A DNA stretch of 64,000 bases from Euryodendron excelsum. Its lineage: Eukaryota > Streptophyta > Magnoliopsida > Ericales > Pentaphylacaceae. The stretch spans positions 29,752,001-29,816,000 of the forward strand of contig CM065394.1 in assembly GCA_033060915.1 (NCBI GenBank), given 5' to 3'. The notes beneath the pieces are model-generated. The model saw only the letters and a program-made list of their open reading frames with translations. It ran no database searches and was not told where the DNA came from. Numbering within the stretch: position 1 is the first letter of the stretch; every line of letters starts with the position of its first letter. Both the position numbers and the translations under genes were made by a program. Of this stretch, positions 49,741-61,680 are shown one piece after another.

Positions 49741-50123
49741 TAAAATTTATATGAAAACTTAAACAAGCTTAAAAATATGTAAGTTTTTCTTTTACTTTTT
49801 TAACTTTTAAATCGATTTCAAATAAACTTTAATCTAACTATCACGAGTCCAAATCAAATAGCTTACCTTTTTAGTGTGAGGGGGAGTACAAGGCAAACTC
49901 AAAAAGTTAAATTGAGTTCAAAATTTTGTTTTAGTTTAGCATGTTCCGTCACAAATTGGGTGTTCTCTCAAGATCTTTGTAAAAAAAAAGAGGGGGAAAA
50001 TAGTTAAGAGTTAGTGGATGGCTCATATTCACTTAATTCAAAGGGGTCAAATTGCCCTATATGAAAGGTGAATTGCAACAGATTGGAAGCAGATTTAGAA
50101 TTCAATATAAATACACTATTATA

Positions 50124-51396
50124 AGGGCCGGCCTAGGGTAAACCCAGTAAACCCCCAGGCTTGGGCAACCCCCTAAGTTAGGATAACCAAATTTTAAAAT
50201 TTTTGTATAATAAATTGTGATTCTTACCTTCTTTTTTTTTTGGTACAACTGTACATTTTGTCCAATAATATAACAAATAATAGGCTTTTATTCAGTAGGT
50301 TTTCTATACTTAATAAAATTGAATAGTTCATAATTATACTGTCCATTGACCAGATAAAAAAATTTTAAAAAATAAATTACTTTTTAGTGTAAACGTATAG
50401 AGAGAGAGAGTGTGTGTATGTGTGTTTGTGGCTGAGTGAGTCTAATTTGGAGCCTTACAAACTATATAAAAATAAATAAAAAAAAAGGAAAAAGATTCCA
50501 AATGTATTGAGATTACCCTCTTGTAATTTTGTGAAGGTTTTGTTGTATAAAAAGTAAAATTTTTTTTAATCATTGACCTTTTGTTAAATAAATAATGGGG
50601 TTTATCAAGATTTTATTGAATAATTTGAGATTTTATATCTTAGAAACTGAATTCAGACAAGTATTGTACATGTGTTGAATAATTTATGGGTTTTTCTCTA
50701 TAAACTGTAGTGTTAGACTGCTAGTGCAAAAGATCTCTAATTTTATTTTATTTAATTTGTTTTTTGTGTTCATTTCTATCTTTCCTTTTTGAATGTTATT
50801 CTACATTTTTTTTTCTTCATTTTCAAAAGCTATGAATAAACTCATAACAAATTTTGATTATTTTATAGATTGATGTGATTCAGATGATTGGAAAAAACTC
50901 ATCACTATTTTTTCATAAAGGCATATAAAATTTGTTGGGTCTTCTTAAAAGTCAAGGTTAGATAATGTACTCTTCCCTTATTAGAATTAAGCTTTTATTG
51001 CTAAATTGAAATTGTCTATAATAAAATTGATTGATTTTTTCTCCACATTAAGTATTTTATTCTTTGAGTATTATTATATTTGAAGGATTTCTAATTATTT
51101 TAATATTTGAATATTATTATATTCCTCTACATTATTTTTATAACAATGATTTAATTGAAGAATTTGTGTCAAAAAATACAATAAGTTTTTTTTTAATCGG
51201 ATCATGCTAGTTATAAAGCATCATAACTGATTAACTAGAGTTACATTTTAATTTTAATTTTTTTTATGTAATTCAAACTAAATGCACAATATAACTTTAA
51301 TTTAATTTTTTTAAAACATTTTTTGTAATTAATTAATAATAAAAATATAATCATATTCAAAATGGGGTAGGACAACTCAAGTGTCGGCCGGCCTGA
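50124..51396. mobile_element. hAT-like non-autonomous element (tentative)
   Basis: The left end AGGGCCGGCCTAGGG and the right end (reverse complement) TCAGGCCGGCCGACAC are inverted around a GGCCGGCC core. The flanks CTATTATA and CTGTTATC agree at six of eight positions, suggesting an 8-bp duplication. The 1.27 kb interior is AT-rich with no transposase. Confidence 0.4.
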
Positions 51397-52686
51397 CTGT
51401 TATCCTGCTTCTATTGTAATCACGTTTACTATAGTTGACTGTACCTGTGAGGTAGCCATAGTTTGGATAATGACATCCCTTGTTCAAAGGAAACAACGCA
51501 ATAGTTTGGATATTTGAAAAGCTCTAGAGAAGCATTGTATCTGTCTTTGGACAGAAGTTGACACCTTTCCTTAAATAAAAGGCCTCTATATGAACCTTCC
51601 AATTCAACCAACGAATTCATATATTTTATATATAGTACCTTTTGTTTTTACTGAAAGGTGTTTAGGTCTTTGACTGTTCTCTTCAACTTACTCTTGTTAT
51701 TATATACACAAATTATATAAATTTTATAAAATTTGACCAATAAAAAATATGAGTACAACCTCATACTTCGTATAAAAATAGCCGAGCACCAAGTCACCCT
51801 TCTAAGCCTCCCCCCTCCCCGGGGCATATGCGTGGGTATCTATTCAACCAACTCTACGATAAATTTTCAGAGAACTTAATGTATGTATTCGCATATATTG
51901 TATACAATTCGTATATACATATATGTATGAGTATCTACATGTACTTTCACTGTCAGATTCCATTGGAGCGTTTTTTGTACTGGAATGCCCAGTTGGCTGA
52001 CATACCTAATGGCATATACATTAATTAATTTCAATGTAGCCAACCTATTCTTAGAAGAATAAATAAATATATAAAAGTGCAAATAAAGACAGTTTTTCTT
52101 TCTTTAGTCGTGTAGATAATGTGGGGTTCAACAAGCAACAACTTTGAAGTACTCGAAACACATGCGCTTCTCATTTTGGCAATGGATTCAACTTATGCCA
52201 AGTGATATCATGTATTAGGTTAAAAGAAATGGTTTCCTATCAGGATTTTTGTATGCAGAATTTGTAATCTTTTTATTTTAAATTGAAATACTTGCTATTT
52301 TTTAGTTCATAATTTAAAAAAAAATACTGGTCATGTCATTATCTAATGAAATTTTGAGAGTGTTTTGATTGCAGTTTAAAAAAGTCATAAACTAAAAGTT
52401 TAAGATAGTTCTAAAAAAAATTTTAAATGACTTTTTAAAATTTAGGTTACTTCTAAAAGTAACTTTTTAAAACAGCAAGCTAAACACAATTTAAAAAAAT
52501 CAAAAGCTCCTAAAATGATCATATACAAACACCTCTTTATGTCTTATTAATAAAATAAAATAAAAAAACACCTCCTTATGTACACATATTCAGCAAGAAT
52601 ATAACTTTTCTTTGCATAAAGAACCCAAAGGAAGCCATTCCAAGGAAGAAACACACCCACGTGGCATTTGTGAGTATATATGGTTA

Positions 52687-52689
<3 letters not shown>
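51397..52689. other. Intergenic, AT-rich, no gene seen
   Basis: No supported coding region. Around 52365-52530 the ends GAGTGTTTTGATTGC and (reverse complement) GAGGTGTTTGTATATG hint at another small hAT-type MITE, without a clear target duplication. Confidence 0.45.

Positions 52690-52744
<55 letters not shown>
52690..52744. repeat. (TC)n microsatellite
   Basis: An uninterrupted CT dinucleotide run of about 27 repeats. Confidence 0.97.
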
Positions 52745-52747
<3 letters not shown>

Positions 52748-53204
52748 ATTATAAATTAACATATATTTTTATTTTAAGTTAATTGACCTAATTTTTAAAT
52801 TAATTAGTGTAATTTTTAAAATGATAGAAATAATTTTTCTAAATGTTCATATTTATTACTTATATAATTGAGTTAACAAAAAATATATAATATTTATATT
52901 TTTTATTAATAGAATACACCATATCACATGCTGATGTGGTGTTTCAAACTTATTAAATAATTTCTCTTTTAATAGACTATTTCTCAAGCTCTAACAAAGC
53001 CACTGTCTACACAAATTCGATCACCATTACAACCATGTACATGTCACAAGAGTTTCCATATAAAAAAATGAAACGGTGACGCAAAGAAGTCGGCCCAATT
53101 GAAAAGTTGACACAGAAACATTGCACATTTCTGTATTAGGACTGGAATATTGTAAGGCTGGACTAACGTCAGCTAGTGTCTATGTGTAAAGTCTACACAA
53201 GTCA

Positions 53205-53760
53205 CCGCTCTACCCCGAAAGAAAGAGGAGCTGCTTATTCTACTTCTACAATTTACTAATACTATTCATTAAGAATAAGAGCGGCTCTATTCATTCCATC
53301 ATTCAATACACACGGAGAAGAGAAGAGGAAAAGACCTATACTCTAATAAAAGGAGGAAAGACTCTTTCTAAAAAATCCACTACCCGGCTGCTCTATGTAT
53401 CAGCGCTAGAGACGTCGGTAGTCTCAAATCCGTCCCTTCCCCCACTCTTTATTGGCTCCTTTCGTAGGAATAGAGTAGTCAAAGTAATTGCGTCTATCAC
53501 TGAAGGCAGCCAAGAGTCACTCAGGGCTTTAGTACTACACTACTTCTTTTGACGATGATTGGGCCCTGCAGTGGTAGAACCTGGTGAACCGGGCGTACTA
53601 CTTCTCAACCTTCTGTGAATCTTTCTTCTCTTATGATTTTTCATTCACTATTTTATGTTATAGATTCCTCGTCGATTCTTCCCCTCCTTCCTTTTCTCTT
53701 GGGGATCTCACTTGGAATCCAATGCATTCTTTTCGATGAAGTACTAAGGTACACTGAACA
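53205..53760. other. Possible organellar (mitochondrial) DNA insertion
   Basis: This block is clearly less AT-rich than the sequence on either side and lacks the poly-A/T runs that fill the neighbouring DNA. Its texture, with phrases such as GGGCCCTGCAGTGGTAGAAC and CTTGGGGATCTCACTTGG, resembles plant mitochondrial intergenic sequence. No gene is recognised in it. The call rests on composition and general resemblance only. Confidence 0.35.
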
Positions 53761-54117
53761 CCAACGCAAACTCGACAAAATCAAATAAGAGGTATCTTTC
53801 CGTATTTGTATGTCTAGATTCTATTGTGTCTATATGTGCAAAATAAACTTTTTATGTAAGAAAATACTAAGCAACATGGATCGTCATAGCCGGCGCGACG
53901 ATCAGGCATGAAGGTACCTAGACGTCCCTTTTTTTGTAAAAGGTATCTTTCTGTATTTATATGCCTAGATTCCCATGTATGTATTTTTTGGATGTAAGTG
54001 GTATGACATTATCCTTCCTCGTCAACTTATTTTATTTTATTTTTATCAAACAGAACATTTGTATTTACCCACAATAAAGGAATATCCAATAGAGAAGAGA
54101 GGGTTGCTATATTAGTC

Positions 54118-54660
54118 GGTAAGTGATGAATACTCAATAACTGCAATTGATGTTAGCGTTTTTGTAGGAAAAAAAAATGTTCTGGTAAGTAATGAACACT
54201 CAACAACTGCAATTGATGTTAGAGTTTTTGTAGAAAAAAAAAATGTTCTGGTAAGTAATGAACACTCAACAACTGCAATTGATGTTAGCATTTTTGTAGG
54301 AAAAAAAATTCTAGTAAGTGATGAACACTCACCAACTGCAATTGATGTTAGCGTTTTTGTAGGAAAAAAAATTCTGGTAAGTGATGAACACTCAACAACT
54401 GCAATTGATGTTAGCGTTTTTGTAGGGGAAAAAAAAAAGTTCTGACGGATAAGATAGTACTAATCAACTACTGCTACTAAAATTTAAATTATAGCATTTT
54501 TATAAGAAAAAAAAAAGTTTTCAGTGATAAGGTAGCATCAGTTATCTACTACCACAATTTAAATTATAACATTTTTATAAGAAAAAAAAAAGTTTTCAGT
54601 GATAAGGTAGCATCAGTTATCTACTACCACTAAAATTTATATTTTAGTGTGAGAAATGTA
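54118..54660. repeat. Minisatellite with two related unit types
   Basis: Five units of 63-66 bp begin with GGTAAGTRATGAACACTCAA at 54118, 54184, 54250, 54313 and 54376. They are followed by about three units of 75-78 bp containing TGATAAGGTAGCATCAGTTA (54525 and 54600, with a diverged one near 54447). Both types share the layout of a TGATGTTAGCGTTTTTGTAGG-like segment followed by an A run, so they probably come from one ancestral unit. Confidence 0.85.
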
Positions 54661-54732
54661 GTACTCTAAAAACATTGAACTACTGTATTGCTCTCAATAA
54701 ATGCCATTCGCACTAGCTTCACCTTAACAACC

Positions 54733-54990
54733 TGTTTGGAACTTGAGGGAGGGAAGAGAAAGAAATGGAAGCGAAAGGAAAGGGAAAGGGAAAGGGAAAA
54801 GAAAAGGAAAAGGGAGGGAAAGAGAAAATGAAAAAAAAACTATTTTTCCTTCCTTGTTTGATGTTGTGAAAAAATGAGAGAAAAGTGGAAGGGAAAATAG
54901 AGAGAGTGATTTAAAAATTTTCCTCCCTTTTTCCTTTCATTTTCCTTTTAGGTAGCATCAAATAAGGAAAGGAAAGGCCAATAGTGAGGT
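54733..54990. repeat. Purine-rich low-complexity block
   Basis: GAAAGGGAAAGG-type runs at 54755-54830 are followed by a complementary pyrimidine stretch near 54915-54950. The segment might be the interior of a MITE, because CCTGTTTGGAACTTGAGGG opens it, but no matching end was fixed. Confidence 0.5.
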
Positions 54991-55035
54991 TGTAAGGGAT
55001 TGAAGTGGAGGATCTTACTGCTCCTCACCTAGAAG

Positions 55036-55614
55036 TAGGGGTGCACAAACGAATCAAAAAATTCGAAAACCAAACAACCCGGCCTCTATAGGTCGGTTGC
55101 ATTCGGGTCTATCAAAGGATCGGTTCGGTTTTGGGTTTAAAAGACGACAACCCGATTTATTTGATTCAGTCATCAGTTTAACATTTTTTTGGAACCGAAC
55201 CGAATCCAACTGAGACCCGGTCTTTATATCTTATAAAAGTCTGTATATATTATATATGTCATTCGATCATTGTTATTTGTGCGTAATTATTATTAATTTG
55301 TGTTTGTATGTCATTTTTTATTTTTTTTGAAAAATTAAGGATGCAAGACTAATTCTATCATTTTAATTTTTTGAATAAATAAATTAAATAATATACAATA
55401 AAAGTAGAACCGACCTAACCTAACCCGACCCGACCGATTTGAGTTCGAACCGAACCAACCTGACCCGAACCAATCCGAACAGAGTCAAGTTGGTTCAATT
55501 TGAATCTATTGAATGAGCAATTCAGTTCTGGGTCTAAAAACTTAGCATTGATCAAAATCGAGTGAATCTAGGTTTAGGACGGACTTGACCTAACCAGACC
55601 CATATACACCCCTA
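55036..55614. mobile_element. hAT-type MITE, 579 bp
   Basis: The element begins TAGGGGTGCACAA and ends ATACACCCCTA, an inverted repeat of about 10 bp. It is flanked by CCTAGAAG (55028-55035) and CCTATAAG (55615-55622), an 8-bp target duplication with one mismatch. The interior is full of CCGAACC / ACCCGA words and has no open frame. TIR and duplication length both fit the hAT superfamily. Confidence 0.85.
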
Positions 55615-56194
55615 CCTATAAGGTTGACCCCAATGTGGGGGCTTAACTTTTCTACCAAACTGACAAACTAAATTAAAATACAATAAAGATAAAAATGTAA
55701 ATGTAAAGGAATTAAACAAAACAAAAAAGTAGGGAAAAAACCTAGTAATAAAATGATAACTACTAGCTGGATGTTTAGGTTGGATGGATAATGTGACAAT
55801 TTATAATAGCATTAATATGCTCCACTTTGTTTCCATTTTTGCTAATCTGGTGAGAAAAGTGCATTTGGAAGCCTTGGAAAGGAAGGAAATGAGTAAACAT
55901 AATGAAAGGACGTAAAAGGAAAACGACTAAGAGGATTCATTTTCAATTTCTTTGTTTGGGAGTGAAAACGCGCGGTATATTCTGATGGAGAAGAAGAAAA
56001 AAATTACGTTTGCTACAAAACCCTGATGGGACAAATGACTCGAAATAAGAATAGAAATAAATATTTGGCACTTTGTTTCACTTGCAATTGCCAATTGATG
56101 TCGCAGACAGTTCAAACCTTAATATTTTGTACATATTTTTTTCTTTTTTCTTTCCCTTGCCATTTCCATTCATGCCAATTATGGGACAAGGAAA

Positions 56195-56196
<2 letters not shown>

Positions 56197-56244
<48 letters not shown>
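56197..56244. repeat. (TC)n microsatellite upstream of P450 gene 3
   Basis: A CT run of about 24 repeats lies 243 bp before the ATG of gene 3. CT/GA runs near promoters can affect transcription in plants; here only the location is observed. Confidence 0.95.
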
Positions 56245-56247
<3 letters not shown>

Positions 56248-56443
56248 GGATACCCTTGTATCTGTACGTACCATATAGGCTGGCTGTTGACTTCCCAGGG
56301 ATCTAGTGTAAGTGGAACTCAAACAACAAACCTTAATTTCTTGTCTTATTTAATTTTATTTATGCAATTTTATCTCTCAAGAATGGCAACATTGTTAATT
56401 CATTGTCAAACCAGGGCAATTGGCCGAGCTCTCATTGAGTGTT

Positions 56444-56452
56444 TATATATAG
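56444..56452 (+). promoter_or_regulatory. TATA box of P450 gene 3
   Basis: TATATATAG lies 34 bases before the ATG at 56487, the same string as in front of gene 1. The leader would be very short, so transcription may start close to the ATG. Confidence 0.55.
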
Positions 56453-56486
56453 TGCATACACTGAAGAACGATTCACAAAAAACAAA

Positions 56487-59259
56487 ATGTCCAGTGTTCA
56501 GCAATTGCTAGAGGAACAAGTGACCTTTTTGCAACTCTTACTATCCTTCCCACTTCTTCTCTTCCTGTTTTGCCTACCTTTTCTCATCAAATGGTTCTTC
56601 ACTACTGAAACTCACAAGAAAATCCTACCACCTTCACCGCCAAAGCTCCCCATTATCGGCAACCTCCACCAACTTGGCCTCTTTCCTCACCGCTCCCTCC
56701 TCTCACTGGCTAAACACCACGGCCCCCTCATGCTCCTCCACCTCGGCAGCTCACCGGCCGTTGTTGTCTCTTCGGCCGATGCAGCTCGCGAGATCATGAA
56801 AACCCATGACCTTATCTTTGCAAACAGGCCCGAATTCAGGATCAACCGAAAGCTTCTCTACGACTTGAAGGATGTCTCCGTAGCGCCTTATGGCGAATAC
56901 TGGAGGCAGTTGAAAAGCATTTTCGTGCTCCAGCTTCTGAGTAACAAGAGGGTTCAGTCTTTTCGGGCTGCGAGAGAAGAAGAAACGGCTCACATGATGG
57001 AGATGATCAAAGAGTCTTGTTCTTCTTCTTCTTCGCCATTGAATCTGAGTGAAATGTTCTCGTGGCTCACGAATGATGTGGTGTGCATGGCGGCATTTGG
57101 GAAGAAGTATAGGATAGGGGAGAGGGGAGAGAAGTTTCAGAAGCTGTTGAGGGACTTTGTGGGGATAGTTGGTGGTTTTGATGTTGGAGACTTCATTCCA
57201 TGGCTTGCATGGTTGAGTCGTGTCAATGGAAGAGATGCTGAAGTGGATAGGGTTGCGAAAGAGCTCGATGAATTTCTTGATGGAGTCGTTCAAGAGCATA
57301 TGGATCGTCTCGAAGGAGAGAGGGATGGCAGTGATGAGCAGAGAGGCGCTGCTGAAGTTGAAAGCAAAGAGGACTTTGTTGATACAATGCTTAAGATTCA
57401 GAGGGATAACAAGTCAGCTGTTTCTATTGATAGAGACAGTATCAAAGCTTTACTTCTGGTAAGTATAATTTTTGTGTGCACAGTTTCTCCAGAGTTCAAA
57501 AATAATTCGTTCGGGTAATAATGCTATACAATTAAAAAATTCATATAAAATTATCTATAGAATGATGGGGATACAGCAATTCATTTTTATGTATTATTTT
57601 TTTTTTTGTATATGTACACACATATATAGATATATATAAGTGTACATATTGCACTGTGCTCATTCTAGCTAGCATACGACATTTCCTTAGGATGGTATGG
57701 CATCCCTAAGGCTCGTTTGGTAGGTATTATTTTAAATTTTTTTAGCTTATAAGCAAAAATTTTAATTTTTTCAGCTTTTTTTGCCTTTATTTTTCTTTTA
57801 TGCTAGTCTTAGTTTATAAAAGTAAAAAAAAAATGAATTTTTTAAAGCTTTTTTTTACTTACAAACTAAAGGAGCAAAATAAAAAACATTAGAAAAAAAA
57901 TTATACTAAACGAGCCCTAAATGCCAAAATAAAAGCTACTGACTCTTATCACCATTTTTTTTTGGGCATTCTTAAACCTTAAACAGGGTGATGTTTGTTG
58001 AGTCTTCTTCGTTTGGATCTTTTGTAGTCTCTTCTGCCTTGGTGCTTTGCCCCTCAATGTCAACAAACAAACAAACAAAAAACAAAGAAAAAGAAAACCT
58101 TAAACAAGGTGGTGTGCACAAGTCTTTAAACAAATGGACATTAAAAACTACCAAGTCAAAACTTGCTTTATCCATGTCACAAACCTTAAACAAGGTGATG
58201 TGCTCAAGTTTTTTTGACCTCTTTTTTGTTTGGTGGAGTACTATAAAATTCGGCGTGGGTGCTCCTCGTTTCTTCTTCATTTTATTCTATTTTTTCTGTC
58301 GATTATGCAAAACTTTTCTCAACCCAAAATGGACAGTGGCCTTAATCTGCAGTCCCCTTATTTAATGTAAAAAAATGCAGCTGCTAGTTGTGTATAACGA
58401 AAACATAAATTTAAGTATTTTTTCCTTTTTTTTTTTTTTTTACAGCAATTCAAATATAACCCACAACAAAATTCAACTTTTGTAGGCATACTAAAACCGT
58501 TAAATATTCACACACATACCCTAATATCCCGATGAGAGATGCCAACCCAATGCGCAAGCGTTTTTCTTTTCTTTTACTAATCAAAATTTTTGCATCAACA
58601 GGACTAACTATTTCAATTTGTTATCTATGTTCTCTCTTTTGAAGGATGTCTTTGCTGGTGGAACTGACACCACCTCCACTGTTCTAGAATGGGCAATGAC
58701 TCAGCTCTTGAGACACCCTCGAGTCATGAAACAGGTGCAAGACGAAATCAGAGAAATTGCAAAAGGCAAACCCAACATAACTGAAGATGATTTGGAGAAA
58801 ATGCACTACTTGAAAGCAGTAATAAAAGAAACTCTTCGCCTACATCCTCCTGTTCCACTGCCAATTCCACGCGAAGCGAGCCAAGACGTCAATGTAATGG
58901 GCTACGACATAGCGGCTGGAACAATCGTCATTATCAATGCTTGGGCAATCGGAAGAGACCCTGCATCGTGGGAGAAACCCGAAGAGTTCTGGCCGGAGAG
59001 GTTCATTAACTCCCCTATAGATTTCAAGGGACATGACTTCCAGTTACTTCCGTTTGGAGCCGGCCGGAGGGGCTGTCCGGGCATTTCTTTCGCAATGGCC
59101 ACTAATGAGATTGTGTTAGCAAATCTTGTGCACAAATTTGATTGGAAATTTCCGAATGGGGTAAAAGCTGAGGATTTGGACATGACTGAATGCACTGGCC
59201 TTACAATCCATAGGAAAGTTCCTCTTCTTGCCGTTGCAACGCCGCCGTGTTCCACCTAG
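56487..59259 (+). CDS. Cytochrome P450, CYP71A-like (gene 3)
   Basis: Exons 56487-57458 and 58645-59259 encode 528 residues across a 1186-bp GT-AG intron at the conserved phase-0 site. An upstream in-frame start at 56439 exists, but the MSSV start at 56487 matches the other copies. The protein has an N-terminal membrane anchor (about residues 15-37), the hinge [14 protein letters not shown] and the I helix FAGGTDTTS. ExxR is ETLR, followed by [18 protein letters not shown] stands where genes 1 and 2 have FRPERF, and [10 protein letters not shown] has its haem Cys near 468. It differs most from genes 1 and 2 in the central region (residues about 210-300) and carries an extra Ser run and a longer acidic insert before helix I. 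It looks fully functional; the substrate is unknown. The intron is long because it contains a MITE (57710-57917) and short repeats. Confidence 0.93.
57710..57917. mobile_element. MITE in the intron of P450 gene 3 (PIF-like ends)
   Basis: The left end GGCTCGTTTGGTA and the right end (reverse complement) GGGCTCGTTTAGTATAA are inverted repeats with TAA beside both. The first bases match the TIR of the PIF/Harbinger element at 27030 (GGGCTCGTTTG). The interior is a palindrome-like A/T stretch with TTATAAGCAAAAATTTTAAT. It fits a Tourist-type MITE. Confidence 0.75.
57970..58210. repeat. Short dispersed direct repeat in the gene 3 intron
   Basis: The phrase ACCTTAAACARGGTGRTGT occurs three times, near 57974, 58098 and 58182, separated by unrelated sequence. 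Function unknown. Confidence 0.6.
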
Positions 59260-60032
59260 TATGAGACATCCTGGGTGATGTTTCTGTGCCGGCATCCAAA
59301 TAATAGTTTTACGTAGTAAGGAGTTGTTTATGAGGATGTCTTGTTGCTGTTTTCAATCACTTATATATATATATATACATGTTGTCTGCTTGAAGCTGAA
59401 TCTAAGGTATGTTTTCAAACCTGTGGTGTTGTACTTGTTTTAATGGAATTTTCTTTTCCCTTTTGTTATGGTTTATTTCTTGAGGAATTTGAGGTCATTG
59501 AAGTAGCATATAATTAAATGCATTTATAACATATATATATATATATATATATATCAACCATCAACTCCTTCACTGTTATATTCTCCTACCATCCCAAAGT
59601 TTAATTCCATGGAATCAAAATTGAGCCTGCATTGAAGAGACCAATGAACTTGACCGTACACAGCTTAGGGCCTTAGGCAATAAAAATTTTAAAGGTTAAT
59701 TATACGTTACACACCTATACTTTACACTAAATCTCATTTTAAGATCTTCACTTTTAATTATAACAATTAAGCTCTTACACTTCTAATTTGTAACAATATC
59801 TATATTCTGTTTGAAAAATTGACAGAAAATTTGCATATGATAATCACATGACTTTTTTCAAAGAATAAATATGTAGAATTCAAACTTTTTTCATCCTAAA
59901 AACTCACATATATTACACGTCAGTTAAATTTAGAGTTTTTACAAGAAGCCTTATATTATATACATCACAAAATTGAATACACACATAATTTTGGAGTGAT
60001 TTCAAAGAAATTTGTGACAAATTATTATGAAG
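59260..60032. other. 3' flank of P450 gene 3
   Basis: AT-rich with two (TA)n runs (about 59363-59378 and 59531-59554). No gene is supported and no match to the flank of gene 2 was seen. Confidence 0.5.
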
Positions 60033-60046
60033 TATGAGTTTACATC

Positions 60047-60251
60047 AAATTTTTTTTTTTTTGGTGCTTAAATGTTTTGGGTGAAGGGAGGCTACCTCAG
60101 TCTAAGATCAAGGCAAGCCGCAGGCCTCTATGAAAACTTAACATTGGACTTATAAATCTCCTACCAAGGGGGGCTGTTGGCAACGAGAATCGAACCTAGG
60201 CTTTTTTAAGCAAAGTACCCAATCTTTACCAACTAAACCAACCCCGTTGGT
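60047..60251 (-). mobile_element. tRNA-derived SINE
   Basis: The 205-bp insertion reads on the minus strand from a tRNA-like head to a poly(A) tail (plus-strand T run at 60050-60061). The head contains an A box (TTTAGTTGGTAAAG) and a B box (GGTTCGATTCTC). It is flanked by a perfect 14-bp duplication, TATGAGTTTACATC, at 60033-60046 and 60252-60265. Internal pol III promoter, poly(A) tail and long target duplication together define a SINE mobilised by LINE machinery. It has no coding capacity. Confidence 0.93.
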
Positions 60252-60265
60252 TATGAGTTTACATC

Positions 60266-61680
60266 TTTACCCATTGAAAAATACACCGTGCTTGTCATAT
60301 GAAATTTTTTTATTATCTATTTTCTAAACCGAAATTAGCATAAGGTTGACATTGCAACAAATTAGAAGTGTAAAGACTTCATTATTATAATTAAAAGTTA
60401 AGATTTTGAAGTAGTATTTGGTATAAAGTACAAAGGTGCAAAATATAATTAACTCAAATTTTAAAGTAATTCCATGCAAGTAGAAGAGCTCAACCATCAC
60501 CATTGCATCATGAGACATCACCATTGTTAAGAAAAATTACTTGGTCAGTGCGAGCAAAAGATGATGCATGAATATATGACAATTAGCAGAGAAGAATGAG
60601 TGTTGAAATTAGTAAATATGCTAACATAAATGTGTATAAAATTGTCAACCAAAAAGAAAAAAGGAAAGAGTGAACTCGATATGACCTCAAGAAGTTAATG
60701 AAATTTATCAGAAGAATTATCTCTAATTTCTGTCTTTATCCAACAGATTTCAAGTTTTTGATTCTGAAACTGGATTTGTGTTGCTGTATTGCATGCGGTT
60801 AAGAAAAAAGACTTTTCAGGCTCTCTTTATTTGAGTTTAGACCTAGGTGTAGACCAACCACTACCTTTGATCCATCAGCATATGTAATTCTTGAATCGTG
60901 GAATATTTAACATGATTTGACTTAATTACTTATTGAGTAAAGCTATTCAACTAGAAATTTTTGTCTAGAATTTTTATATAGAATGATATAGTTATTTGTA
61001 GTCATTTCATTTCAAACAAAAATACCAACCATTTTGATTTGCAATTTTATTCTTATAAAATTTTTGTACAAAAAATTTTACTAAAATAATGTGGCAATAA
61101 CATTTTTAAATTATGAGCCAAAATATTAGATGCCTTTGTTTAAAACAAAAAAACCCACAAATAGACACATCATTTTATATAAAAGTTCCATTTTTGTTCA
61201 AGATTACTATTTTTCTACTAGATATGTCCACTTTAAATGACAATAGGGACGGCAGACCAAAACAACATTAACCTCAGACTATCCATTTTTCCACCAACGT
61301 GACCTTTTTGGTTATTGCTACTGTATCGTTTTCGGTTTTTAAAATTCGTTAAAATTGCGTTTTGCAAACTTATTCAAAAACTTGTTCTCACGTAAATCAC
61401 GATTGGTTAACCTGTTCTAGAACTAGTATTTCAAAAAAAAATTCAAAAAACACTCAGTTATAGAAACCAAAAGAAAAATGTATTTTTTAAGTTTTTTGAA
61501 CTGTTTTCATTTAAGAATGAAAATAATGGTGATTTCGACGGTCCTATTTTTTGTTTTTGAAAATCCAAAAAACAACAAGTTCCCACTTATTTTTGTTTTT
61601 GAGAACATAAAATATGAAAACAAAAACGAAAAAAGAACAGTAACCAAACGAGCTAGATCTTCTGACCCTTGCAACTTCTC
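60266..61680. other. Intergenic between SINE and P450 pseudogene 2
   Basis: AT-rich. A stretch around 61440-61650 with repeated GTTTTTGAAAA / GAAAACA words resembles the one near 45800-46100, so both may be copies of one decayed repeat. No P450 exon 1 was found here. Confidence 0.45.

Noticed and set aside
54118..54660. CRISPR-like array
   Set aside because: Units are contiguous 63-78 bp tandem copies without unique spacers, in a plant nuclear context; it is a minisatellite.
60180..60250. A nuclear tRNA gene on the minus strand
   Set aside because: The A and B boxes are present, but the tail, size and 14-bp target duplications show a SINE, and no tRNA cloverleaf 3' half is evident.
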